Of a stretch of 29,955 nt of DNA, positions 14,744-22,559 are shown piece after piece (within the stretch, counting starts at the first letter, position 1; each line of letters begins with the position of its first letter). The translations under genes and the position numbers were made by a program. This stretch comes from JANNXQ01 sp031425095 (GTDB taxonomy: Bacteria; Verrucomicrobiota; Verrucomicrobiia; Chthoniobacterales; Chthoniobacteraceae). The notes beneath the pieces were generated by a model. It did not search any database and had not been told where the DNA came from. It saw only the letters and a list, made by a program, of their open reading frames with translations. The DNA is taken from the NCBI GenBank assembly GCA_031425095.1, contig JANPIS010000409.1, positions 1 to 29,955 of the forward strand. Reading direction: 5' to 3'.

Positions 14744-15894
14744 AAGACGCCTTCCGCCTCGCCTGGAGCCAGCTCGCGCACCATCCCGTCAAGCTCGCGG
14801 CCGGAGTCGCCGGCGTCATTTTCGCCTGCGTGCTCATCTTCGCGCAGCTCGGTTTCAAGGGCGCGCTCTACGACAGTGCCACCGCCGTGCAGAGCGGCCT
14901 CACCGGCGATCTTTTCCTGGTCCACCGCAACACCGACACGATCATGCAGACCCACGCCTTTCCTCGCGTGCGCCTCTACCAGGCGCTCGCCGTGGAAGGG
15001 GTGACCGGCGCCAGCCCGCTCTACGTCGGCACCGGTTCGTGGAAAAATCCGTGGAATGCGACGCGGCGTGCCACCTTCATTTTCGGCGTCGATCCGGCGA
15101 GCGCGCCGATCGATTTCCCCGGCGTGCGCGCGGTGCTCCCGCTGCTCAAGCGCGATGACGTCGCGCTCTTCGACGAGCGCTCGCGCCCCGAGTTTGGCGA
15201 TGTGCCCGGCGCGTTGCGGCGCGGGGAAAAGATCGCCGCGCAGGTCAACGAACGGCAGCTCGACATCGCCGGCACCTTCGCCCTCGGCGTCAGCTTCACC
15301 GCCGATGGCAATCTCATCACCAACGAAACCACCTTCATGCGGCTCTTCCGCAGCCGCGCGCTCACCGGCCCGGACATCGGCATCCTCAGCGTGCGGCCCG
15401 GCGCGCACGTGGAGGCGGTGCGCGCGGCCGTGCGCGCGCGGTTGCCGGAGGAAGTGCGCGTGCTCACCCACGCGGAGTTCGTCGCGCTCGAGCGCCGGTA
15501 TTGGGAGAACAACTCGCCCATCGGCGCGATCTTCTCGCTCGGCGTGGTCATGGGGCTGATCGTCGGCGTGGTCATCGTCTATCAGGTGCTCTACACCGAG
15601 ATCGCCAATCACCTTGCGCAATACGCCACGCTCAAGGCGATCGGCTATTCGCACCGCTTCCTCGTCACCCTCGTCGGCGCCGCCGCGCTGATCCTCGCCC
15701 TCCTCGGCTTCGTGCCCGGCGTCGGCATCTCCGCCGGGCTTTACAAGATCGTTGGCGATGTCGCCTTTCTCCCGATGAATCTGCCGCCCGGCCGGCTCAT
15801 CGGAGTCTTCCTGCTCACCCTCGCCATGTGCCTCGGCTCCGCGCTCCTCGCCGTCCGGCGATTGCGCGCCGCCGATCCCGCCGATGTCTTTTGA
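14740..15894 (+). CDS. FtsX-like/DevC-type ABC transporter permease
   Basis: A 384-aa integral membrane protein with one TM helix near the N-terminus (18-38), a large periplasmic domain (about 40-258) and three C-terminal helices (about 261-285, 307-330, 352-374). This is the four-helix topology of the MacB/FtsX/DevC family. YATLKAIGYSHRFL (295-308) is the conserved cytoplasmic coupling segment of DevC proteins, which contacts the ATPase. The product pairs with the adaptor before it and the ATPase after it. Such mechanotransmission-type exporters drive periplasmic cargo through a TolC-like channel rather than moving it across the inner membrane. The 3' end overlaps the next gene by 11 bases. 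Confidence 0.92.
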   Translation: MKDAFRLAWSQLAHHPVKLAAGVAGVIFACVLIFAQLGFKGALYDSATAVQSGLTGDLFLVHRNTDTIMQTHAFPRVRLYQALAVEGVTGASPLYVGTGSWKNPWNATRRATFIFGVDPASAPIDFPGVRAVLPLLKRDDVALFDERSRPEFGDVPGALRRGEKIAAQVNERQLDIAGTFALGVSFTADGNLITNETTFMRLFRSRALTGPDIGILSVRPGAHVEAVRAAVRARLPEEVRVLTHAEFVALERRYWENNSPIGAIFSLGVVMGLIVGVVIVYQVLYTEIANHLAQYATLKAIGYSHRFLVTLVGAAALILALLGFVPGVGISAGLYKIVGDVAFLPMNLPPGRLIGVFLLTLAMCLGSALLAVRRLRAADPADVF

Positions 15895-16585
15895 TCCTAT
15901 GAAACCCATCGTCACCGCCCGCGACCTCGAGTTTGCCTTTGGCGAAGGCGCCACCCGCCGCACCATCCTGCGCCGCGTCAGCCTCGACATCCTGCCCGGT
16001 GAAATCGTCCTGCTCACCGGCCCCTCCGGCTCGGGCAAGACCACCCTGCTCACCCTCGTCGGCGCGCTGCGCAAAATGCAGGGCGGCCGCCTCCGCGTCC
16101 TCGATCACGAACTCGCCGAGGCCGACGAGGAAGCGCGCCGCACCGTCCGCCGCGAAGTCGGCTACATCTTCCAGATGCACAATCTGCTGCCCTTCCTCAG
16201 CGCGCGGGAGAATGTCGCCATGGCCTTCGGCGAAAGTTCCGCCGTGCCGCGCACCGAGCGGCTCGCCCGCGCCGACGCCCTGCTCGGCGAAGTCGGCCTC
16301 GGCCAGCGCGTGAATGACTTCGCGTCGTCGCTCTCCGGCGGACAAAAGCAACGCGTGGCCATCGCCCGCGCGCTCGTCCACCAGCCGCGCCTCATCCTCG
16401 CCGACGAACCCACCGCCTCGCTCGACAAACAAAGCGGCCAGGACGCCGTGCGCCTCCTGCGTCAGCTCGCCCGCGAGCGCGGCTGCCCGATCCTGCTCGT
16501 CACTCACGACAGCCGCATCTTCGACATCGCCGACCGCATCATTCACTTCGAAGACGGCGTGATCGTCGAGCCCGTGGCGGCGTGA
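15884..16585 (+). CDS. ABC transporter ATP-binding protein (DevA/LolD/MacB type)
   Basis: A 233-aa ATPase. The start at 15884 overlaps the permease stop; ATG 15899 (MKPIVTARDLEF) is an equally plausible start. Walker A is GPSGSGKTT (46-54), the Q-loop Q97 lies in IFQMHNLLPF, the signature is LSGGQKQR (150-157), Walker B is LILADEPTAS (170-179), and the switch is H208 (LLVTHDSRI). All are intact. It belongs to the MacB/LolD/DevA subgroup and should power the exporter formed by the two preceding genes. It is the last gene of the tetR operon: beyond it lie 249 non-coding bases with a hairpin and then the cassette 2 genes. Confidence 0.95.
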   Translation: MSFDPMKPIVTARDLEFAFGEGATRRTILRRVSLDILPGEIVLLTGPSGSGKTTLLTLVGALRKMQGGRLRVLDHELAEADEEARRTVRREVGYIFQMHNLLPFLSARENVAMAFGESSAVPRTERLARADALLGEVGLGQRVNDFASSLSGGQKQRVAIARALVHQPRLILADEPTASLDKQSGQDAVRLLRQLARERGCPILLVTHDSRIFDIADRIIHFEDGVIVEPVAA

Positions 16586-16743
16586 GCGAACTCCTCGGCT
16601 CTCGTCCGGCTTGCGGGAGTCGGGGCGCTGTTCGAAGCCGCAGGAGCTCGGTTGCCCTTCGTCGGGCGGCATCCATTCGCGGATAGCCTGCCACGGGACT
16701 CGATGGGCTCGAATGGGTGTTCAGAGACGACATGCTGGTCCCG

Positions 16744-16770
16744 ACACGCCCGCCGCCGGCCCCGGCGTGT
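16744..16770 (+). terminator. hairpin downstream of the exporter operon
   Basis: ACACGCC (16744-16750) and GGCGTGT (16764-16770) form a perfect 7-bp stem with a 13-base GC-rich loop, 158 bases after the ATPase stop and before the conserved element of cassette 2. No T-run follows directly. It could end the exporter transcript, or be incidental. Confidence 0.35.
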
Positions 16771-16799
16771 TGCCAGGGAGCAAAATATTTCACCTCGCA

Positions 16800-16834
16800 T
16801 GTAACCGGACCGCGGCTGCGGGTTAAGAGATGGC
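16800..16834 (+). promoter_or_regulatory. conserved upstream element of cassette 2 (candidate ECF promoter)
   Basis: TGTAAC (16800-16805), 16 bases, GTTAAG (16822-16827), 7 bases, ATG. GGCTGCGGGTTAAG at 16814-16827 is identical to 9427-9440 in cassette 1, with the same distance to the start codon. TGTAAC fits known ECF -35 hexamers (SigX-like). It implies that these genes have their own sigma-dependent and probably leaderless transcript despite separation from the sigma gene. Confidence 0.5.
16801..16809 (+). repeat. right copy of 9-bp direct repeat at exporter-block edge
   Basis: GTAACCGGA repeats 12996-13004. Here it is the -35-like part of the conserved element before the cassette 2 genes. 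Together the two copies mark the edges of the exporter block. Confidence 0.5.
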
Positions 16835-17125
16835 ATGAAACCGAACTCTGATCCGATCCGAAGGCTCTTCGGACTTGCCCGCGAAGCCCGGCCCGAGCCG
16901 CCGCCTGCGGAACTGCCGTATGGCTTCACCACTCGCGTGCTCGCGCGGCTGAATGAATCGCTGCCCGAGAGTCCGTGGGAGCGGCTGGCGCTCGGTGCGC
17001 TGCCCGTCGGTGCGGCGGCTGCGCTGCTCTGCTTTCTCGTTCCGGCGTTGACGTCGCACGAGACGCGGGTGCCCGAGGACTACCAAGTTGCCCAAGCCTT
17101 CATCCAAGCCGCTGTCGAACCATGA
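16835..17125 (+). CDS. small single-TM protein, candidate anti-sigma factor of cassette 2
   Basis: A 96-aa paralogue of the protein at 9448: basic Pro-rich cytoplasmic N-terminus, ELPYGFTTRVLARL at 26-39, one membrane helix at about 51-71 (LALGALPVGAAAALLCFLVPA) and a short acidic periplasmic tail. The position, size and topology equal CnrY-type anti-sigma factors, but no family signature is known to me. The cognate sigma gene is probably 12414-12980, now separated by the exporter block. The stop overlaps the next ATG (17122-17125), the same coupling as in cassette 1. Confidence 0.72.
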   Translation: MKPNSDPIRRLFGLAREARPEPPPAELPYGFTTRVLARLNESLPESPWERLALGALPVGAAAALLCFLVPALTSHETRVPEDYQVAQAFIQAAVEP

Positions 17126-17502
17126 AGAACACCAAAGTCATCATCTGCCTATTTGCCCTGTTCGTGCTCGGCGCGGCTTCGGGCATTGGCATCACGAAAA
17201 CCACGCAACCTGCGCGTGCGGCGCAGCGCGCGTGGTCGGAGCAGGCTTGGCTGGAGCGGCGCTTTGCGGAGGACGCGCGGCGGCTGAATCTCACGCCCGA
17301 GCAGCAGGACGTGTTGCACGGGCAATATGACGGGCTCGCGTCGGACATGCGCACCATTCGCGAGGAGACGGCGAAGAAAGTGCGCGACCTCTTCGTGAAG
17401 AATGGCACCGAAATTTACCGCAGCCTCACCCCCGTCCAGCGCGAGGAATACCGCAAACTCAACGACGAGCGCCGCGCGCGCTGGAAACAACCCGCCCAAT
17501 GA
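17122..17502 (+). CDS. membrane-anchored Spy/CpxP/CnrX-like sensor of cassette 2
   Basis: A 126-aa protein. Residues 5-24 are a signal anchor (KVIICLFALFVLGAASGIGI). The periplasmic part is helical and highly charged, with LNLTPEQQDVLHGQYDGLASDMRTIREET (about 55-83) and YRSLTPVQREEYRKLNDERR (about 99-118): two copies of the LTPxQ repeat that defines Spy/CpxP and CnrX/ZraP-like proteins. It is clearly related in layout to the protein at 9729, though the repeats are better preserved here. The likely role is sensing an envelope ligand and passing it to the small TM protein. Start and stop both overlap neighbours by ATGA, so it sits in a tightly coupled three-gene unit. Confidence 0.78.
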   Translation: MKNTKVIICLFALFVLGAASGIGITKTTQPARAAQRAWSEQAWLERRFAEDARRLNLTPEQQDVLHGQYDGLASDMRTIREETAKKVRDLFVKNGTEIYRSLTPVQREEYRKLNDERRARWKQPAQ

Positions 17503-20042
17503 AAACCGCCATCACTCTCACCATCGTTGCGACGTTTGCCACGTTCGCATTCGCGCAGGAAAACACGCTGCCCGACGGGCTCAAGAAGCTCGACCGCAAC
17601 GGCGACGGCAAAATCACGCGCGAGGAGATGCCGAAGCTGTTCGATCAAATCGATGCGGACAAAGACGGCGTAGCTTCCGCGGCGGAGCTGACGGCTTACT
17701 TTTCCAAGGCAAGAGCCGCGCAGCCTGCGGCGACGACCACGGGCGAGCCGACCGCCGCCGCGCCGACGCTGGACGATGTGGAGAAGCGCCCGGTGGTCAT
17801 TTTCAGCGACGGCACACGGATGGCCGGCGACCTTTACCTGCCGAAGAATCGCAAGCCGGAGGAGAAGTTGCCCGCCATCGTCCTGTGCGCGGGCACGGGC
17901 GGCACGAAGGGCGGCACGCAGGCTCGCGTCGCGCCCATCTTTGCACGGAACGGCTACGTGGTGCTCGCGTTCGACTATCGCGGCTGGGGCGAGAGCGAGA
18001 GCCAGCTCATGGCCGTGGAACCGCAGCCCAAGCCGGATGAGAAGAACGAGATGACGCTCAAGGTGAAGGCGCTGCGCTGGCAGATGAATGCCACCGACCA
18101 GACCGAGGACATCCGCGCTGCCATCAGCTTCGTCGCGGGCGAGCCGGGCGTGGACAAGGAGCGCATCGCGCTTTGGGGCAGCAGCTATGGTGGCGGGCTC
18201 GTCACGACGATGGCGGCTCTCGATCCGCGCGTGAAATGCGTCGCCGCCCAGGTGCCCGGCATGGGCGGACGCTCGCCACGCGCGACCACCGCCGCGCTCG
18301 AACTCCACACGAAGCAGGCGCGTGCCGAGACCGAGCCGGTGCCGATTGAGACCGGCAAGATGACCGGCAAAATGGAGGGCTACTCGAACATGCGCGTGAA
18401 CCCGGCCAAGAGCGTCGGCTTCAGCGCGGTCGAGGCGGCGGAGCGCATCACCTCGCCCATCATCTTTCTCGTCGCGGAGAACGAGGAGCTCAGCAGCAAC
18501 GCCAACGTCGAGGCCGTCCAAAAGGGTCTGCTCGCGCGCGGTGTGCCATCGGCCTACCACGTCATCAAGGGCATCACGCACTACGGCATCTACCGCGAGG
18601 GCTTCAAAGAGGCGACCGACTTGGAACTGGCGTGGTTCGACGAGCACCTCAAGGGCGCGGCGGCGAAGCGCGCGAGCGCGGAGACTCCGGCCCGGCCCGC
18701 GCCTCAGGCTGCACCGACCGCGAAGCCCGCAGCGGGCGCGGCGTCGCCAAATATTGAGCAGGGCTTTGCCGCGCTCGATGCGGACAAGGATGGAAAGCTG
18801 AGCGCGACGGAGTTCGCAGCCCTCAAGGAGGCCGCGAAGTATTTCCAGGAACATCCCGAGCATATCGAGCCGGCGTTCAAGCGGCTGGATGCAGACAGCG
18901 ACGGGGCGCTCACGCTCGACGAACATCGGAAGATATCCCAGCCCCGACCGCGCAAGCCCGCGGGCGACGGGGCGCGACCCAAGCCGGAGGCCGCGCCCGC
19001 GAAGCCATCCGCGCAGACTCCGGCAGCGAGCGCGGCGGACATCGCGCTATCTTTTGAAAAGAGCATCCGGCCTGTGCTCGTGAAGAATTGCTACGACTGC
19101 CACAGCGCGGACGCGAAGGAACTCAAGGCCGGCTTCGCGCTCGATTCGCGTGACGCACTGCTCAAGGTCGGCGCCAGCGGCGCAGCGGTGGTGCCGGGCA
19201 AGCCGGAAGAGAGCCTGCTCATCACGTCCCTGCGCTACACCGACCTGGATTTGAAAATGCCGCCGGAGAAGCATGGCGGAAAGTTGGCGGACTCCGTGGT
19301 GGCCGACTTCGCCAAGTGGGTGAAGCGCGGTGTGCCGATGCCGTCGGAGGCCACGGTCACAATGAACGAAAAGATGGAAGCGCGGCTTGTGCACTGGGCG
19401 TTTCAGCAGGTTAAAGATTCTGCAGTGCCTGCGGTGAAGAATGCAGCGTGGGCACGCACGGACGTGGTCCGCTTCGTCCTCGCCGCGGTGGAGGCGAAAG
19501 GACTCGCGCCGGTGCGCGACGCCGACCCGGCGATGCTTTTGCGCCGAGTGCATCTCGACCTGACCAGGCTGCCGCCGACCGCGGAGCAGGTGTCCGCTTA
19601 TTTCGCGCAGCCGGGCACGTCGCGACTCGAAGGCGTGATTGATGAACTCATGAAATCGCCGGAGTTCGGAGAGCGCTGGGGACGGCGCTGGCTCAATGTG
19701 GCGCGCTACGCGGAGAGCAACGGGAAGGAGACCGACTTTGCCTATCCGCAGGCTTGGCGTTACCGCGACTACGTCATCGCCGCGTTCAATGCGGACAAGC
19801 TGTTCGATCAATTCATCCGCGAGCAAATCGCCGGCGGACGAGTGAAAGCCGGCCACGTCCACGGAGCCACCGACGAGTTCGGCTACGAGTCCATCGAAAA
19901 GCTCGCACACATCCACGACTGGCACGCCCCCAACCTGCACCTGCTCGGCCTCGAACACACCAAGCTCACCTACCGCCACGCCGGCCGCCACATGCGCCTC
20001 ACGGAAGTGAAAGGCAACGTAGTGCAGGAACTCCTCGCGTGA
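17499..20042 (+). CDS. chimeric EF-hand / alpha-beta hydrolase / PSCyt1 / truncated PSD1 with DUF1501 tail
   Basis: An 847-aa secreted protein with signal peptide 1-19. EF-hands are at 32-43 and 52-63. An alpha/beta hydrolase occupies about 90-390 with nucleophile S229 (GSSYGG), acid near E327-E330 and H361 (GITHYG). A second EF-hand pair is at 427-438 and 464-475, inside Pro/Ala linkers. The planctomycetal cytochrome PSCyt1 starts near 515, with C531-x-x-C534-H535 and LKMPP. PSD1 (DUF1549) begins at about 650 and is normal through IREQIAG (773-779), then switches at about 19833-19841 to RVKAGHVHGATDEFGY...VVQELLA, which is the C-terminal end of a DUF1501 protein. The rest of PSD1, its second heme motif and DUF1553 are absent. 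The join is in frame, so a product is possible; hydrolase and PSCyt1 parts look functional. Confidence 0.85.
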   Translation: MKTAITLTIVATFATFAFAQENTLPDGLKKLDRNGDGKITREEMPKLFDQIDADKDGVASAAELTAYFSKARAAQPAATTTGEPTAAAPTLDDVEKRPVVIFSDGTRMAGDLYLPKNRKPEEKLPAIVLCAGTGGTKGGTQARVAPIFARNGYVVLAFDYRGWGESESQLMAVEPQPKPDEKNEMTLKVKALRWQMNATDQTEDIRAAISFVAGEPGVDKERIALWGSSYGGGLVTTMAALDPRVKCVAAQVPGMGGRSPRATTAALELHTKQARAETEPVPIETGKMTGKMEGYSNMRVNPAKSVGFSAVEAAERITSPIIFLVAENEELSSNANVEAVQKGLLARGVPSAYHVIKGITHYGIYREGFKEATDLELAWFDEHLKGAAAKRASAETPARPAPQAAPTAKPAAGAASPNIEQGFAALDADKDGKLSATEFAALKEAAKYFQEHPEHIEPAFKRLDADSDGALTLDEHRKISQPRPRKPAGDGARPKPEAAPAKPSAQTPAASAADIALSFEKSIRPVLVKNCYDCHSADAKELKAGFALDSRDALLKVGASGAAVVPGKPEESLLITSLRYTDLDLKMPPEKHGGKLADSVVADFAKWVKRGVPMPSEATVTMNEKMEARLVHWAFQQVKDSAVPAVKNAAWARTDVVRFVLAAVEAKGLAPVRDADPAMLLRRVHLDLTRLPPTAEQVSAYFAQPGTSRLEGVIDELMKSPEFGERWGRRWLNVARYAESNGKETDFAYPQAWRYRDYVIAAFNADKLFDQFIREQIAGGRVKAGHVHGATDEFGYESIEKLAHIHDWHAPNLHLLGLEHTKLTYRHAGRHMRLTEVKGNVVQELLA

Positions 20043-20068
20043 GTTCGTGGATTAGCGTTTCGCGCATC

Positions 20069-21412
20069 ATGAAATGGCCTCTCCCGGAACTGCTGTTCCT
20101 CATCGCCACCAGTCTCGCATTGCACGCGGAGGACACGAACTGGCCGCAGTTTCGTGGTGCGAATGCGCGCGGAGTCTCGATGAACACGAATCTGCCGGAC
20201 CGCTGGTCGGCGACGGAGAATGTGGAGTGGAAGGCGGAGATTCCGGGGCGCGGATGGTCGTCGCCGGTGGTCTGGGGTGAGCGGGTTTTCCTCACGACGG
20301 TCGTCAATCACGGCGAGACCGAAGAACCGAAGAAGGGCCTGTATTTCGGCGGCAACCGGCCCGAAGTGCCGCAGACGGAGCACGAATGGACGGTGCTCTG
20401 TCTCGACCTCACGACGGGAAAGCAGCGCTGGGAAAAGACCGTGCAGCGCGGGCAACCGCAGACGGCGATTCATTTGAAGAACAGCTTCGCCTCCGAGACG
20501 CCGGTGACGGATGGCGAGCTTCTCTATGCGTGCTTTGGCAATGTCGGCATCTTCTGCTTCGACCTCGCTGGACGCGAGGTGTGGAAGCATCCGCTCGATC
20601 CGCGACCCACGCGTTTCGCCTGGGGCACGGCAGCGTCGCCGGTGCTGCACGGCGACCGGCTCTATTATGTGTGCGACAACGACCAGCAGTCCTACCTGCT
20701 CGCGCTCGACAAACGCACCGGCAAGGAAGTCTGGCGCACGCCACGCGACGAGAAGAGCAACTGGTCTACGCCCTTCATCTGGCAGCACGCGCAGCGCACG
20801 GAAATCGTCACGCCCGGCACCGGCGCGAATCGCAGCTATGACCTTGATGGCAAACTGCTCTGGTCCCTGCGCGGCATGTCGAGCATCACCATCGCCACGC
20901 CGTATGCGGCCGATGGCTTGCTCTACCTCAGCTCCGGCTACGTGGGCGACAAACTGAAGGCGCTCTATGCCATCAAGCCTGGCGCGATCGGCGACATCAC
21001 GCCGCCGGCCGGCGAGACGAGCGGCGAATTCCTCGCGTGGTCGAGCCCGAACATCGCGCCTTACAACCCGAGCACGCTCGTCCACGACGGCCGCCTCTAT
21101 GTGCTCTACGACCGCGGACTCGTGAGCTGCTTCGACGCGAAGACCGGTGCGGTGCACTACGACCGGCAGCGGCTGGAAAGAGGCTTCGCCTTCAGCGCGT
21201 CGCCGTGGGCTGTGGGCGACAAGATTTTCTGCCTCAACGAAAGCGGCGTCTGCTTCCTCCTGCGCGCGGGAAAAACATTCGAGCAACTGCACACCAACGA
21301 ATTCGACGGCGCGATGTGCATGTCCACGCCCGCCCTCGCCGGTGACCGCCTGCTCATCCGCACGGACAAGTACCTCTATTCCATCCGCAACTCGTCGGCG
21401 AAACCGCGATGA
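20069..21412 (+). CDS. secreted PQQ-like beta-propeller protein
   Basis: A 447-aa protein from ATG 20069, giving a signal peptide MKWPLPELLFLIATSLALHA and mature start EDTNWPQFRGANARGVS, the usual opening of planctomycetal/verrucomicrobial WPQFRG propellers. Repeats with the PQQ-type W motif recur along the chain: WSSPVVWGERVFL, VLCLDLTTGKQRWEK, GVFCFDLAGREVWKH-like, LLALDKRTGKEVWRT, DLDGKLLWSL, ALYAIKPG and SCFDAKTGAVHYD. About eight blades are expected. No PQQ-dehydrogenase active-site residues are evident, so a scaffold or binding role is likelier than alcohol dehydrogenation. It starts 26 bases after the chimeric gene, and its stop overlaps the next start (21409-21412). Confidence 0.88.
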   Translation: MKWPLPELLFLIATSLALHAEDTNWPQFRGANARGVSMNTNLPDRWSATENVEWKAEIPGRGWSSPVVWGERVFLTTVVNHGETEEPKKGLYFGGNRPEVPQTEHEWTVLCLDLTTGKQRWEKTVQRGQPQTAIHLKNSFASETPVTDGELLYACFGNVGIFCFDLAGREVWKHPLDPRPTRFAWGTAASPVLHGDRLYYVCDNDQQSYLLALDKRTGKEVWRTPRDEKSNWSTPFIWQHAQRTEIVTPGTGANRSYDLDGKLLWSLRGMSSITIATPYAADGLLYLSSGYVGDKLKALYAIKPGAIGDITPPAGETSGEFLAWSSPNIAPYNPSTLVHDGRLYVLYDRGLVSCFDAKTGAVHYDRQRLERGFAFSASPWAVGDKIFCLNESGVCFLLRAGKTFEQLHTNEFDGAMCMSTPALAGDRLLIRTDKYLYSIRNSSAKPR

Positions 21413-22446
21413 ATGCTCGTCACATGATAAAAACCCTCCGTCGTGCAGCAGCGGTCTTCGGCATCGCTCTTGTCGTCCTCATCGTGGCATTCGCCATCAT
21501 GCGGACGCAGCGGGCGCGGGCGAATGCGGCCTTCATCGCTGCGGCGAAATTGCAGACCTTGACGCTGACGGTGGATGGAGTGGAACGGCGCGCGCTCGTT
21601 CACCTGCCTCCCGCTTACGATGGCAAAGCGGCGCTGCCCGTGGTGCTGATGTTTCACGGCAACGGCGGCACGGCGGAATCGGTCGTGAAGGAAACCGGCT
21701 GGGTGGCGAAGTCGGATACGGCAGGCTTCATCGTCGTCGTCCCCGAGGGGACGCGGCCCGACATGACGCAGCCGCCAATGTTTGGTCGCAACAATCCCGC
21801 ATGGAACGACGGCTCCGGGCGCTTCCACGCGGGCGAGCGCAATGTCGCCGACGTGGCCTTCATCGCCGCGCTGCTCGAACACCTCGAAGCGAAGTTCGCC
21901 GTGGACAAGCGGCGCGTGTTTGCGACCGGCTTTTCCAACGGTGCTTCGATGGCTTTCCGCGTGGGCCTTGAGCTTTCCGAGCGCATCGCCGCCATCGCGC
22001 CCGTCTCCGGCACGCTCTGGATTGCCGAACCGAAAGCCACGCAGCCCGTGTCGCTACTTTACATCACCGGCACCGCGGACCCCATCAACCCGCTGGAAGG
22101 CGGCGCACCGAAAATGGCGTCCGGCTCCGGCTTCAAAGGCGTGCCGGAAAAAGCCAAGCCGCCCGTGTGCGAGATGGTGCGGGCGTGGGTGAAGCTGCTC
22201 GCTTGCACGCCGGACGCGAAGCCGCTCGCCAGCAGCATCGAAGGCATCACCACCGTCGTCCACGGCGGCGGGCGCGATGGCACGGAGGTCATCTTCATTA
22301 CCATCCAAGGCCACGGTCACATCTGGCCCGGCGGAAAAAGTCCGCTGCCCGAATTCATCCTCGGCAAGGCCACGAGCCGCCTCAACGCCACCGATGCAGT
22401 CTGGGAGTTTTTCCAAGCGCATCCGAAGCCCAACACGAAGCCATGA
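21409..22446 (+). CDS. membrane-anchored LpqC/PHB-depolymerase-type esterase
   Basis: A 345-aa serine esterase of the polyhydroxybutyrate depolymerase/feruloyl esterase (LpqC) family. The N-terminus has a hydrophobic segment (about 15-31) after a basic head without a clear cleavage site, so it is probably an anchor; ATG 21424 (MIKTLRR) is an alternative start. The oxyanion region is MFHGNGG (81-87), the nucleophile S176 lies in GFSNGAS, the acid D224 in GTADP, and the catalytic H304 in GHGHIWPGG. It likely acts outside the cytoplasm on aromatic or aliphatic ester bonds. It is a close relative of the enzyme at 22632 (shared AKSD-x-AGFIVV and WEFFQ-x-HP). Translationally coupled to the propeller gene. 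Confidence 0.88.
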   Translation: MNARHMIKTLRRAAAVFGIALVVLIVAFAIMRTQRARANAAFIAAAKLQTLTLTVDGVERRALVHLPPAYDGKAALPVVLMFHGNGGTAESVVKETGWVAKSDTAGFIVVVPEGTRPDMTQPPMFGRNNPAWNDGSGRFHAGERNVADVAFIAALLEHLEAKFAVDKRRVFATGFSNGASMAFRVGLELSERIAAIAPVSGTLWIAEPKATQPVSLLYITGTADPINPLEGGAPKMASGSGFKGVPEKAKPPVCEMVRAWVKLLACTPDAKPLASSIEGITTVVHGGGRDGTEVIFITIQGHGHIWPGGKSPLPEFILGKATSRLNATDAVWEFFQAHPKPNTKP

Positions 22447-22559
22447 TTCCAAAGCTCCACTACTCCACCGGCCTCGGTGGCGACAGGAAGTATCGCGACA
22501 CCGCGTGGATTTACAAAGGGACCCTGACAGCCACAACTGAGCAGGCAGGCCAACGTTGA
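22443..22559 (+). CDS. 38-codon coupled ORF, possible gene remnant
   Basis: The ATG overlaps the preceding esterase stop (ATGA, 22443-22446), as for genuine coupled genes here, and opens MIPKLHYSTGLGGDRKYRDT before ending at TGA after 38 codons. The first ~26 residues look like normal protein sequence; the rest does not. It may be the 5' stub of a deleted coupled gene, a short leader-type peptide, or chance. Confidence 0.28.
   Translation: MIPKLHYSTGLGGDRKYRDTAWIYKGTLTATTEQAGQR

Larger units (their letters stand above)
12996..16800. other. candidate inserted block carrying a TetR-regulated exporter operon
   Basis: The block holds tetR, hlyD, ftsX-like and ABC genes plus flanks, and is bounded by the direct repeat GTAACCGGA. 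Removing 12996-16800 leaves 49 bases between the cassette 2 sigma stop and its partner's ATG, against 51 bases in the intact cassette 1. No transposase, integrase or convincing terminal inverted repeats are visible, so the mechanism is unknown. The block may also have arrived by homologous or illegitimate recombination. Confidence 0.5.

Noticed and set aside
16539..16793. Minus-strand ORF between the ABC gene and cassette 2.
   Set aside because: Ser/Arg/Pro-biased, overlaps the ABC gene end, and shows no domain.
13005..16800. Terminal inverted repeats of the exporter block.
   Set aside because: Inward ends share only ATG and a later GGTG with shifted spacing, which is not better than chance.
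19833..20042. Frameshift rather than deletion in the PSD1 domain of the chimeric gene.
   Set aside because: The sequence after the join is a recognisable DUF1501 C-terminus in the same frame and ends at a natural stop.
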